Shown here: positions 1 through 8,791 of the stretch, piece by piece
Layout of the letters: every line of letters begins with the position of its first letter
Position numbering within the stretch: the stretch's first letter is position 1
Source: S010-25 sp964441285
Lineage (GTDB): Bacteria; Pseudomonadota; Gammaproteobacteria; SZUA-229
Length of the DNA stretch: 64,000 nt
Assembly (NCBI GenBank): GCA_964441285.1
Contig: CAYTUK010000010.1
Span: 48,384-112,383, forward strand
Direction: 5' to 3'
Position numbers and translations under genes: made by a program
Notes under the pieces: model-generated
The model's input: the letters and a program-made list of their open reading frames with translations, nothing else
What the model was told of the DNA's origin: nothing
The model's database searches: none

Positions 1-98
1 AGGTAACGATAAAAACCTTCAGACAATGAATGGCTATCCGATTTTAATGGTGTAATATCAGGAATAACCGTTGTATTAACCCAGTCTTTCTTACGCAT
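1..98 (-). CDS. Partial CDS, N-terminus only; possible glycogen/starch phosphorylase
   Basis: An ATG at 98-96 opens a reading frame that continues without a stop to the window edge (32 codons, beginning MRKKDWVNTT and reaching a segment ending GFYRYL). It lies downstream of glgA on the same strand. A glycogen phosphorylase is the one common glycogen enzyme missing from the cluster, and phosphorylases carry an aromatic-rich segment of this kind near the N-terminus. The identity is inferred mostly from context; the fragment is too short to show a diagnostic motif. Confidence 0.4.
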   Translation of the reverse strand, partial: MRKKDWVNTTVIPDITPLKSDSHSLSEGFYRY

Positions 99-171
99 TT
101 TTTAGTCCAGCATGGTTAAATTAAAGACAGCTCTAATTTACATTGATGCATCCATCTAACAGCTATCCATA

Positions 172-222
172 TTGTTTTATTGATTAAGTTGTTTTATTGA
201 TCATGTCGTCTTATTGATATAG
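172..222. repeat. 17-bp tandem repeat, three imperfect units, at the glgA stop
   Basis: Units lie at 172-188, 189-205 and 206-222. All share a core close to TTGTTTTATTGAT followed by four variable bases. The third unit contains the glgA stop codon (211-213). Because 17 is not a multiple of three, the units do not extend the glgA frame. Confidence 0.75.
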
Positions 223-1665
223 TTTTAAATATTCTTTAGCACTTTTTTCCCAGCCAAGCTGTTGTGACATGGCGGTTAGACACAATTGTTGCCATGTCGT
301 TTCCTGTGCATATAAATTAATGGCTCGATAAACAGCTTCAAGCATGGCATCACTATCTTCATGCTTAAAAACAAAACCAGTTGCCGTTTTATGGTTAATT
401 GTTTCAGGCTGTGCATCTGTCACGGTATCTACCAGACCACCGGTATAATGCACAACGGGCAAAGTACCATAACGCATACTGTACATCTGGTTTAGACCGC
501 AGGGTTCAAATCTTGATGGCATTAAAAATATATCACAGCCTGCTTCAACCTGGTGTGCGAGTGATTCAGAGTAACCGATATGGACATACAAACGATCCGG
601 GAAATCTTTTGCCAGTTGCTGCAATGCCTGTTCATAAATGCTATGTCCTGAACCCAGCACGATCATTCTTGCATTACTTTTTTCAAATAGGGTCGGTGCA
701 GCGTCTATAATCATATCAATCCCTTTCTGATCAACCAGCCGTCCTATAAAACCGATGAGTGGCGCAGTTTTATCTGCTACCTGCTCTAAACCTGCCTGCT
801 GGAGAAGAAACTGTTTATTCTTCATTTTAGCTGCAGCATAATGCTTGTTATTGGTGTAGTTCTTAACAAGATGGGTATCTGTTTCAGGATTCCATACAGT
901 TAGGTCGATACCATTTAATATCCCCGTCAACTTTTCCCCAAGGTGGCTTAAAAGACCCTCGTAACGATAGCCAAATTCTGGAGTACAAATTTCTTTTGCG
1001 TAAGTTGGGCTAACGGTGGTAATGTGATCTGAAAAAATCATCCCTGCTTTAAGCATAGATAAGCCACCATAAAATTCGATGTAATCGGGTGACCACCATT
1101 TGGCAGGCAAATCCAGATCAATAAAGTTCTGGTAAGAAAAATGTCCGTCATAAGCGAGATTATGTAGCGTAAAAATGGTAACTGGCCGCGCTTCAATCGT
1201 ACTTAAGAATGCCGGCACCAATCCAGTTTGCCAGTCATGACAATGCACCACTTCTGGCCGCCAGCTATTGTCAGACCATCCTGTTACCATTGCAGCAACT
1301 GCGCGACTAAACACAGTAAAACGCTCAGCGTTATCCGGCCAGTCATAACCTTCTATATGCGTATATGGATTACCTGGCCGATCAAACAATGCTGGCACAT
1401 CAATGAGGTACAAATCCCCTTCAAAGGCATCTTGCGGCACCTGCAATAAACGGACATGATGCGTCCGATTCAATCCCGGCAGTAACCAGGAGCCAAGTTC
1501 AACAGGGGTACCAACAGCAGCTAACACATCACGGTAGGCGGGCAAAACCAGACGGACATCATTACCCAGATCCCTTAAGGCAAGTGGAAGACTGTGTACA
1601 ACATCACCAAGCCCTCCTGTTTTAATAAAAGGAAAGGCTTCACTGGCAGCAAATAAAATATTCAC
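211..1665 (-). CDS. glgA: Glycogen synthase GlgA (ADP-glucose type, GT5)
   Basis: Elongates alpha-1,4-glucan from ADP-glucose in the cytoplasm. The protein opens with the GT5 ADP-glucose-binding signature (NILFAASEAFPFIKTGGLGD), and the C-terminal Rossmann half carries SRFEPCGL and a second TGGL loop. I chose the GTG at 1665, giving 484 aa, close to the usual GlgA length. An ATG upstream at 1692 would add nine residues that fit the family poorly. The GTG follows the glgB stop (1669-1667) by one base and has an AGGGA-like ribosome site inside the end of glgB, so translation is probably coupled. The 3' end lies in a short tandem repeat. Confidence 0.96.
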   Translation of the reverse strand: MNILFAASEAFPFIKTGGLGDVVHSLPLALRDLGNDVRLVLPAYRDVLAAVGTPVELGSWLLPGLNRTHHVRLLQVPQDAFEGDLYLIDVPALFDRPGNPYTHIEGYDWPDNAERFTVFSRAVAAMVTGWSDNSWRPEVVHCHDWQTGLVPAFLSTIEARPVTIFTLHNLAYDGHFSYQNFIDLDLPAKWWSPDYIEFYGGLSMLKAGMIFSDHITTVSPTYAKEICTPEFGYRYEGLLSHLGEKLTGILNGIDLTVWNPETDTHLVKNYTNNKHYAAAKMKNKQFLLQQAGLEQVADKTAPLIGFIGRLVDQKGIDMIIDAAPTLFEKSNARMIVLGSGHSIYEQALQQLAKDFPDRLYVHIGYSESLAHQVEAGCDIFLMPSRFEPCGLNQMYSMRYGTLPVVHYTGGLVDTVTDAQPETINHKTATGFVFKHEDSDAMLEAVYRAINLYAQETTWQQLCLTAMSQQLGWEKSAKEYLKLYQ

Positions 1666-1666
1666 G

Positions 1667-3871
1667 CTAATCCCTGATAAAAAATAAGGCACTTAAAGGC
1701 GGTAAGGTTAAACATAAAGAGTAATCAAAGTCATGATCTGGCTGTAATTGCGCATTTACGCCGCCGGCATTGCCAGCATTGCTGCCGCCATACCATTGTG
1801 CATCGGTATTCAGGCATTCAATATAATATCCATCTTCAGGCACTCCGACAATATAATTATTGCGAGGAACGGGAGTGAAGTTGAAAACACAAACAATAAA
1901 TTTATCTTCAAAGCGCCGGATAAAAGCCAGCACAGAATTTTCATCATCATCACAACTTATCCACTGAAAACCTTCGGCTTCAAACTCCAGTGCATACAAT
2001 GCCTGCTGCTGACAATATAACTGATTCAAGTCTTTAATTAAATTGCTTAATCCTGCATGTTTATCCATGCCTGCAACCATCCAGTCCAGTGACTGCGCCT
2101 CAGACCATTCATTCCATTGTCCAAATTCCCCGCCCATAAAGAGTAATTTTTTACCCGGGTGTGCATATTGATAGGCATACAGTAAACGCAGGTTGGCAAA
2201 TTTCTGCCAGACATCACCAGGCATTTTATCCAGCATACTGCGTTTCATATGTACAACTTCATCATGTGATAACGGCAAGATAAAATTCTCACTGTAGGCA
2301 TACAGCTGGCTAAAGGTTAACTGGTTCTGATGAAAGCCCCGATACACTGGATCTGTCTGCATATAGGAAAGCGTATCGTGCATCCAGCCCATGTTCCATT
2401 TTATCGAGAAACCCAGACCACCTACATCCACTGGGCGAGAGACCATTGGCCAATCAGTGCTTTCTTCTGCCAGCGTGATGATACCCGAAAACTGCTGATG
2501 CACCGTTGCATTTAGCTCTTTAATAAAATCGATGGCCTCAAGATGCTCGTGTCCACCATAAATATTTGGCATCCATTGTCCATGTTCACGCGAATAATCC
2601 AAATATAACATAGATGCCACAGCATCCACACGCAGGCCATCAAGATGAAATTCCTTAATCCAGTAAATGGCATTGGCGATCAAGAAATTCCTGACCTCAT
2701 TGCGGCCATAATTAAAGATAAGTGTACCCCAGTCCTGATGTTCGCCTTTTTCCGGCTCGCCATATTCATAAACTGCTTCACCATTAAATTTAGCCAGGGC
2801 AAAATCATCACGCGGAAAATGTGCCGGCACCCAATCAAGAATAACGCCAATATTATTTTGATGACAGATATCAATGAATGTGCGAAATTCATCCGGTGAA
2901 CCATGTCGAGCCGTCGGCGCATAATAACCACTCACCTGATATCCCCAGGATTGATCAAGCGGGTGTTCAGTTAAGGGTAAAAACTCAATATGGGTATAAC
3001 CCAGATATTTTACATAAGGCACCAGTTGTTCAGCCAGTTCAATGTAACTGAGAAATTCACCTTTATCATTACGCCGCCATGAGCCTGCATGAACTTCATA
3101 AATGGATATCGGCTGATGTAACCATTGCCATTTCTCTCTGGCGCTTAACCAGTTAGCATCATTCCACTGATGGGTGTGATAGCTGGTAATTTTGCTGCTT
3201 GTTTCCGGCCTTAAACCCATAGCACCAGCATAAGGATCCGTTTTATGTAAGAGTTGACCGGACTGTGTCAGAATTTCAAATTTGTATGTATCATTGGTTT
3301 TTAAACTGGGAATAAACAACTCCCATACACCAGAATGGCCAAGACTACGCATTGGGTGACGCAAACCGTGCCAGTGATTAAAGTCACCAATAACACTAAC
3401 ACGTCTAACATTGGGCACCCATACTGCAAATAAACAGCCTTCAATATCATCAACGGTTTTTAAATGTGCACCCAGAATACGATAAATATGCAGGTGGCGA
3501 CCGGCCGCAAATAAGTCAAGGTCAAACTGACTAATCTGGGGGGGGAAACTGTAGGCCGAAACGGCCTGGTGCGTTGTCACTGCTCCATTTTCATTATTGT
3601 CTACATCGTTACCGTGTTTTTCTTTCCAGCACAAAGTGTAATGTGCAGGTAAAACCTGTTTCTGCTGGGCGCTAAATTTTAGCTCAAAAATATCACTGTC
3701 TTCTATGCGTGTCATCACCCCCAGATTTTTAACTTCGACGGCACATGCCGTCGGCATTAGAGCACGAATAATATAACCAGAAGCATTATCTTCATGTAAT
3801 CCGAGTAATTCAAACGGATCATGATAATTACCCTGTTGTATTTTTTTTAGAGTACGCATTAAAGTGTTCAT
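1667..3871 (-). CDS. glgB: 1,4-alpha-glucan branching enzyme GlgB (GH13)
   Basis: Introduces alpha-1,6 branches into glycogen. At 734 aa it has the full bacterial architecture: an N-terminal GlgB-specific domain (about 1-110), a CBM48 domain (about 115-210, VWVPNVRRVSVIGDFNHW), a GH13 barrel and a C-terminal beta domain. Catalytic motifs are present: DGLRVDAVAS (nucleophile Asp), LAEEST (acid/base Glu) and LPLSHDEVVH (stabilising Asp). It is read immediately before glgA with a one-base gap. The 165-bp gap to malQ upstream contains a large palindromic element. Confidence 0.96.
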   Translation of the reverse strand: MNTLMRTLKKIQQGNYHDPFELLGLHEDNASGYIIRALMPTACAVEVKNLGVMTRIEDSDIFELKFSAQQKQVLPAHYTLCWKEKHGNDVDNNENGAVTTHQAVSAYSFPPQISQFDLDLFAAGRHLHIYRILGAHLKTVDDIEGCLFAVWVPNVRRVSVIGDFNHWHGLRHPMRSLGHSGVWELFIPSLKTNDTYKFEILTQSGQLLHKTDPYAGAMGLRPETSSKITSYHTHQWNDANWLSAREKWQWLHQPISIYEVHAGSWRRNDKGEFLSYIELAEQLVPYVKYLGYTHIEFLPLTEHPLDQSWGYQVSGYYAPTARHGSPDEFRTFIDICHQNNIGVILDWVPAHFPRDDFALAKFNGEAVYEYGEPEKGEHQDWGTLIFNYGRNEVRNFLIANAIYWIKEFHLDGLRVDAVASMLYLDYSREHGQWMPNIYGGHEHLEAIDFIKELNATVHQQFSGIITLAEESTDWPMVSRPVDVGGLGFSIKWNMGWMHDTLSYMQTDPVYRGFHQNQLTFSQLYAYSENFILPLSHDEVVHMKRSMLDKMPGDVWQKFANLRLLYAYQYAHPGKKLLFMGGEFGQWNEWSEAQSLDWMVAGMDKHAGLSNLIKDLNQLYCQQQALYALEFEAEGFQWISCDDDENSVLAFIRRFEDKFIVCVFNFTPVPRNNYIVGVPEDGYYIECLNTDAQWYGGSNAGNAGGVNAQLQPDHDFDYSLCLTLPPLSALFFIRD

Positions 3872-3889
3872 CCATTTATATTTCTAACA

Positions 3890-4024
3890 TACTAACAGTA
3901 CAGATGAAAAGGCCACTCATTGTTCAAGACCGTCAGCCGCAGGGATGCGGGTGTCGAGTCGACAGGGATGCATTCACCGCGTGTCTTTAACAATGGGTGG
4001 CCTTTTTATTCGTTTCAGTAATAA
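3890..4024 (+). repeat. Family-1 palindromic element, copy A (full length)
   Basis: A 135-bp element starting TACTAACAG and ending TTTCAGTAATAA. The outer arms (about 3906-3930 and 3982-4007) are complementary over some 22 of 24 positions, with GGCCACTCATTG facing CAATGGGTGGCC. The core begins AAGACCGTCAGCCGCAG and ends GGATGCATTCACCGCGTGTC. It fills the malQ-glgB gap inside the glycogen cluster. It has no coding capacity and resembles a MITE/REP-type repeat. Six relatives occur elsewhere in the window. Confidence 0.85.
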
Positions 4025-4036
4025 GCATAATGCCTG

Positions 4037-5464
4037 CTAAACTATCCGCTGTGAGTCCTGTATCCAGCTTCGCAGCCGTGATGCCAAAGTGGTATTGATC
4101 TGTGCCCATTGAAAGCGCCATGTCCAGTTATCATTTTCTGTACCCGGCGTGTTCATTCTTGCGTCTGATCCCAGGTGCAAACAATCCTGCAAAGGGAATA
4201 TGCACAAACCGGCGGCACTGTGTAACGCGGCTAACATCATCGTATCAACGACTCTGTCATCAGTCCAACTGCCGTCTTGCATGGTTTCAGTAGCCGCCTT
4301 ATTTTCTAACTCAGGTAGCACTTCGTTTTTCTCGCCAATGGTTAAATTTTTCAACACTTTCTCACGTATATCGGCATCAAGTTTCTGGTACCAACCTAAT
4401 GTTGTGTCGTTATCATGTGTCCCCGTATAGACCACACAGTCGATAGAAATATTTTTAACTTTATGCGGATTATCTTCGTGCGCATCAAATCCAAACTGTA
4501 ATACAGACATACCAGGTAAATGAAATTTTTCTTTTAATGCAACAACTTCATCAGTAATAACCCCCAGGTCTTCCGCGACAAGCGGTAAATATCCGATAGT
4601 ACGTCTGACTGTTTCCAGTAAGGCATCACCAGGCACTTTTTGATAATAACCATCAATGGCGGTATCTGAATCCGCTGCTATTGTCCAGGCCGACTCAAGT
4701 CCTCTAAAATGATCGATTCTAACAAGATCAAACAATTCAAAATGGTAACTTAACCGTTTTATCCACCAGACAAAGTTTGTCTTCTGCATAAAGTCCCAAT
4801 TGTAATGCGGGTTACCCCAGCGCTGACCAGTTGCTGAAAAATAGTCTGGAGGCACACCAGTAACCACGGTCATCATGCCATTTTCATCCAGTAAATAGCG
4901 TTCCGGGCAAACCCAGACATCCACACTGTCATGCGCAACAAATATTGGTATATCACCAAACAGTTTAATATTTTTGCTTCTGGCATTTGTTTTAATCTGT
5001 AACCAGCGAGTATGCAAAATGTATTGTTGCCAGCGTAAATTATCCAGCTCAGCAGAATGCTGGCTTAATATTTTATCCAGTGTTAACTTATCACGGTATT
5101 TATAATCATCCGGCCAGCCGTACCACGGTAACTGATGAAAAATACGCTTGAGTAATTTATATAGCGCATAATCATCCAGCCAGGCTTTACTTTTTTCACA
5201 AAAATCCAGATAGGCAGCGGTATCAGAATCCACCTCGGGATAATCATCAAGCAATGCAGGATTCAAAGCAAACGCTGAAACACATTGGTAGGGCGACAGA
5301 CCTTGCTGCGGTTCGCCTAGAGGCAAAACTTGCCACACCTGAAAGCCGCATTGCTGCATGAATTCAAGCCAGCGTTCAACGTCACCATCGAGTTTACCTG
5401 AAGGCAACGATGTTGGATGCAGCAGAACACCTGCTCTGCGTATATAGAAATCATTACTGTGCAT
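4037..5464 (-). CDS. malQ: 4-alpha-glucanotransferase MalQ (amylomaltase, GH77)
   Basis: Disproportionates maltodextrins, transferring glucan segments and releasing glucose. At 475 aa it has the short bacterial form without long N-terminal extensions. GH77 motifs are visible: GVLLHPTSLPS at the N-terminus, LVRIDHFRGLES (nucleophile Asp), LPLVAEDLGVITDEV (acid/base Glu) and YTGTHDNDTT. It sits between the GH57 gene and glgB on the same strand. Released glucose could be rephosphorylated by the glk product of the same cluster. Confidence 0.95.
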   Translation of the reverse strand: MHSNDFYIRRAGVLLHPTSLPSGKLDGDVERWLEFMQQCGFQVWQVLPLGEPQQGLSPYQCVSAFALNPALLDDYPEVDSDTAAYLDFCEKSKAWLDDYALYKLLKRIFHQLPWYGWPDDYKYRDKLTLDKILSQHSAELDNLRWQQYILHTRWLQIKTNARSKNIKLFGDIPIFVAHDSVDVWVCPERYLLDENGMMTVVTGVPPDYFSATGQRWGNPHYNWDFMQKTNFVWWIKRLSYHFELFDLVRIDHFRGLESAWTIAADSDTAIDGYYQKVPGDALLETVRRTIGYLPLVAEDLGVITDEVVALKEKFHLPGMSVLQFGFDAHEDNPHKVKNISIDCVVYTGTHDNDTTLGWYQKLDADIREKVLKNLTIGEKNEVLPELENKAATETMQDGSWTDDRVVDTMMLAALHSAAGLCIFPLQDCLHLGSDARMNTPGTENDNWTWRFQWAQINTTLASRLRSWIQDSQRIV

Positions 5465-5506
5465 TAGTCTAGTTGAAACATCCTGTTAGTATATATTAAT
5501 AAATGA

Positions 5507-7285
5507 CTAGGTTTCATTATGCCTGCGCATAGTACCGGCGTTTTCAGCATTGCCGCCTCCATAAGATATCGGTATCTGTAGCGTATCAGGTATGGCAAGC
5601 TGCAAGCATTGATACAGATGTTTTAACTGTGAACGAAAGAGTATGTCAAAATCGCTAACACTGTCAGCTGCATTATAATTACCAAACCACCAGAACCAGT
5701 CTGAACCTTCACAGATTGCCAGTTGCCGGGTTGCAATAATCATCTGTTTTTTCGTTAATGTATTTCCTGCAGCGGTTTTGTCGTATGCCTGTTTGGCTGC
5801 AACAAGCAATTGCCAGGCATGGTTTTTATCTTTTTCTCCTATCCAGGTGGAAAATGAACCATACACCCAGCTACCAGGACAAAGTTTTTCCATGGTGTGA
5901 CACATCGATGCTGAGGTTAACTGCGACAGTTGACAACTATTTATTTTTTTATGGCTGGATAACAGGGTATAAAGATGGTCAATAAAGTAGTAACCATTAT
6001 GTGGATAATATTCCCAGGCATTTTCGCCATCCAGAATGACAGTGACCACATGACGTTCTGCACTTTCACCGAGAAAATTAGCAATATTTACCAGATTCTG
6101 AACCAGATCGTCTGCAGCTTCAACAGAATTGCGTTTGCTGTATTCGAAACCAATTAAATCAGACAAGCCATCATCACGAAAAAATATCTTTGGTTGATAC
6201 CCCTTTAGCTGGTAAGAATGGAACAGTGTACGTTTATTCTGTATTATTTCCTCACCATTCTGCGCGAGTTGACAACTATTACGCCACACGTCTTCACCTG
6301 AAGCGGTCCAGTCAAATTTAAACTCTTCAACCAGTGCAAGGGTATCAGCTGAAATGGCTCCTTCAGATAACCACACTCCTTGAGGACGCAGCCCAAAATA
6401 TTTTTTGAAACAGTCAATACCCTGTTGAAAATGCCAGCGTGAGCGCTCAACACCATTGGGGTAATTGCCACAGGCTGGTTTTGGTGCCTGTGGCTGGGCA
6501 CAGTCCATGTTATCCATATCGTTTAATAAGGGAATAATAGGATGTCCATAGGGAGTCATTGAAAGCTCTATTTGATTACTTTCTGCCAACTTTCGGTAGC
6601 GCGGTATAATACTAGCAATACAGTCGTGAATTAATATTATTAATTGCTGTCGATCTTTCTTATTGAAGTGTCGGGCTTTTTTAAGTAGTCGCTGTGCAAG
6701 CGAGGTTTGCTTTAGCGCATGTCCCAACCAGGCAAGATGGTACCAGACCAGTAAATCAATAAAATACTGATCATCCAGATACGTGAGAAAGTCTAAACTA
6801 ACATTCTCATGCTCCTGATCTCTCTTAGTCCGATCTCTCTTAGTCCGATCTCTCTTAGTCTGATCTCTCTTAATAAGAGAAATGGGTTCAAGAAGCTGTT
6901 TATACGCCGGATAGGGATCTATCATTTTTTCAGTATTCGCGCGCTGACAGTGACAAATAAGCAAATAACGTGCCTGCTTATCCACAGGTATATTGGTTGC
7001 GCCAGAAAGATAATTTAACAATGGATCTGACATGACTGTACCCACTGCCAACCACGCATTTAACTGCCTGGCGTAGTCATCCAGCTGCTCAAGTAATACT
7101 GGTGCAAAATTAACCACGACATGCATAGCAGGATGCGCTTCAAGATGCGATACCATATCATCGTAATCTTTGATCGCATGAAGGTATACCCAGGGCAGTT
7201 GATAGCATCCGTCAAGACCATGTTTATACCAGGGTTGGTGCATGTGCCAGCATAATGCAAAATTGATGGGTGTTGTCTCAGACAT
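5507..7285 (-). CDS. GH57 family glycoside hydrolase (alpha-amylase/pullulanase type)
   Basis: Predicted alpha-glucan hydrolase or glucanotransferase. At 592 aa with no signal peptide, it is probably cytoplasmic and acts on glycogen or maltodextrin. GH57 motifs are visible: ALCWHMHQPWYK at the N-terminus, VWLSEGAIS (likely nucleophile Glu), TASGEDVW, and a late ILDGENAWE motif. A lysine/arginine-rich insert of (K/R)RD(Q/R)T pentapeptides at about residues 137-157 is encoded by a 15-bp tandem repeat and is probably a surface loop. It lies 42 bp upstream of malQ. GH57 members include amylases, branching enzymes and glucanotransferases; since glgB and malQ are both present, a hydrolase is the likeliest role. 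Confidence 0.88.
   Translation of the reverse strand: MSETTPINFALCWHMHQPWYKHGLDGCYQLPWVYLHAIKDYDDMVSHLEAHPAMHVVVNFAPVLLEQLDDYARQLNAWLAVGTVMSDPLLNYLSGATNIPVDKQARYLLICHCQRANTEKMIDPYPAYKQLLEPISLIKRDQTKRDRTKRDRTKRDQEHENVSLDFLTYLDDQYFIDLLVWYHLAWLGHALKQTSLAQRLLKKARHFNKKDRQQLIILIHDCIASIIPRYRKLAESNQIELSMTPYGHPIIPLLNDMDNMDCAQPQAPKPACGNYPNGVERSRWHFQQGIDCFKKYFGLRPQGVWLSEGAISADTLALVEEFKFDWTASGEDVWRNSCQLAQNGEEIIQNKRTLFHSYQLKGYQPKIFFRDDGLSDLIGFEYSKRNSVEAADDLVQNLVNIANFLGESAERHVVTVILDGENAWEYYPHNGYYFIDHLYTLLSSHKKINSCQLSQLTSASMCHTMEKLCPGSWVYGSFSTWIGEKDKNHAWQLLVAAKQAYDKTAAGNTLTKKQMIIATRQLAICEGSDWFWWFGNYNAADSVSDFDILFRSQLKHLYQCLQLAIPDTLQIPISYGGGNAENAGTMRRHNET
6817..6876. repeat. 15-bp tandem repeat, four units, inside the GH57 gene
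   Basis: Units at 6817-6831, 6832-6846, 6847-6861 and 6862-6876 follow GATCTCTCTTAGTCC; the first two are identical, the third differs by one base and the fourth is diverged. They keep frame and encode repeated KRD-Q/R-T pentapeptides. Copy-number change would lengthen or shorten a charged loop without breaking the enzyme frame. Confidence 0.9.
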
Positions 7286-7408
7286 AGTTATTTCCTGGCA
7301 AGTTATTTTTACAAAAATATACTTGAGTCACAAAAAAACAAAGATTTCACCCGCATTGGGTGTTGGTGCGTTTACATCGGCAGCAACGGTGCATGAATAA
7401 GCCATTGA

Positions 7409-8791
7409 CTATGATATCAGGGGACTATCATCCACAACTGTTGCTGCACTATCTTCGGCACCTTCTGCTATTTTTTTTTCGTTTGAATGATGATCCTTTG
7501 AAATATAAAGATGCTGGCCAAGCATTTCAGGGGTAACGAGTACGATACCCGATTCCGTTACAAAGAAGCGTTTTTTATCTGCTTCAGGATCTTCGCCTAT
7601 TACCGTACCATCATCGATTACACAGGCTTTATCAATCACCGTACGTGTTATTCGACAATTTTTTCCAATGCTGACTTTAGGCAAAATAACACTGTCTTTA
7701 ATCATACTCCCTCGCTCTATTTCTGTATTAAAAAAGATAACAGAACGCTTCACTTTTGCACCTGAAATAATCACTCCACCTGAAACCAGTGTATCAATTG
7801 CCTGACCACGCGCATCATCATCATCGAATACAAACTTTGCCGGTGGACTTTGTGATTGATAAGTCCAGATTGGCCAGTCGCGATTATATAAATTCAATTC
7901 TGGCTCAACCGCACATAATTCAATATTGGCTTCCCAATAGGAATCAACATTACCCACATCACGCCAGTAATCGGGCTTGCCATCCTGGTTCAAAAAAGGA
8001 TAAGCCACAACATTACAATGCTTGATGCTGTTCGGTACAATGTCTTTCCCAAAATCATGTGATGAATCCATTTTTTCAGCATCATCAATCAAACTGGCAT
8101 AAAGATACGCTGTGGAAAAAATATAAATCCCCATTGATGCCAGGCATAGATCCGACTTACCAGGAATCGTTTCTGGATTCGACGGTTTCTCGGTAAATTC
8201 TTTAATCCGAAAGTGCTCATCTATCGACATAACCCCAAAGTTTTTTGCTTCCTCTCTGGATGTCTCGATACAGCCAATGGTTAAATCCGCACTGGATCTA
8301 ACATGCTCCACCAGCATTTTTGAGTAATCCATCGAATAGATGTGATCACCACCCAGGACAATGACATATTCCGGGGCATGACGACGAATAATATCGATAT
8401 TCTGGTATAACGCATCCGCTGTCCCCCGATACCAGCCTGCATCCAGTCGCTGTTGCGCTGGAATGATTTCCACAAATTCACCAATTTCAGCACGCATAAA
8501 ACTCCATGCCCGTTGCAAATGACGAATTAATGAATGCGATTTATACTGTGTTAAAACCCCGATTCTACGTAGCCCTGAATTAACGCAGTTAGACAGTGCA
8601 AAATCAATAATCCTGTATTTCCCTCCAAATGGCACTGCTGGTTTTGCTCGCCACTTGGTCAACCCTTTTAGTCTGGATCCAGCACCACCCGCTAAAATTA
8701 ATACCAGCGTCTTATGAGTTAATTCCGAGCCCATATTTGCATCGGTATAATAACGATATTTTTTTGCCTGTATTATTGTATTTACTGCCAT
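7409..8791 (-). CDS. glgC: Glucose-1-phosphate adenylyltransferase GlgC
   Basis: Makes ADP-glucose from glucose-1-phosphate and ATP, the committed step of bacterial glycogen synthesis. The nucleotidyltransferase domain carries LILAGGAGSRLKGLTKWRAKPAVPFGGKYRIIDFALSNC, split here only by description: the GGAGSRL loop, the AKPAVPFGG substrate segment and the IIDFALSN motif. The C-terminal half is a left-handed beta-helix with hexapeptide-like repeats. The annotated ATG at 8791 overlaps the glk stop as TAATG. An internal ATG 19 codons on (before GSELTHKT) is closer to family starts, but the overlap favours the first. About 120 bp separate it from the GH57 gene. Confidence 0.96.
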   Translation of the reverse strand: MAVNTIIQAKKYRYYTDANMGSELTHKTLVLILAGGAGSRLKGLTKWRAKPAVPFGGKYRIIDFALSNCVNSGLRRIGVLTQYKSHSLIRHLQRAWSFMRAEIGEFVEIIPAQQRLDAGWYRGTADALYQNIDIIRRHAPEYVIVLGGDHIYSMDYSKMLVEHVRSSADLTIGCIETSREEAKNFGVMSIDEHFRIKEFTEKPSNPETIPGKSDLCLASMGIYIFSTAYLYASLIDDAEKMDSSHDFGKDIVPNSIKHCNVVAYPFLNQDGKPDYWRDVGNVDSYWEANIELCAVEPELNLYNRDWPIWTYQSQSPPAKFVFDDDDARGQAIDTLVSGGVIISGAKVKRSVIFFNTEIERGSMIKDSVILPKVSIGKNCRITRTVIDKACVIDDGTVIGEDPEADKKRFFVTESGIVLVTPEMLGQHLYISKDHHSNEKKIAEGAEDSAATVVDDSPLIS

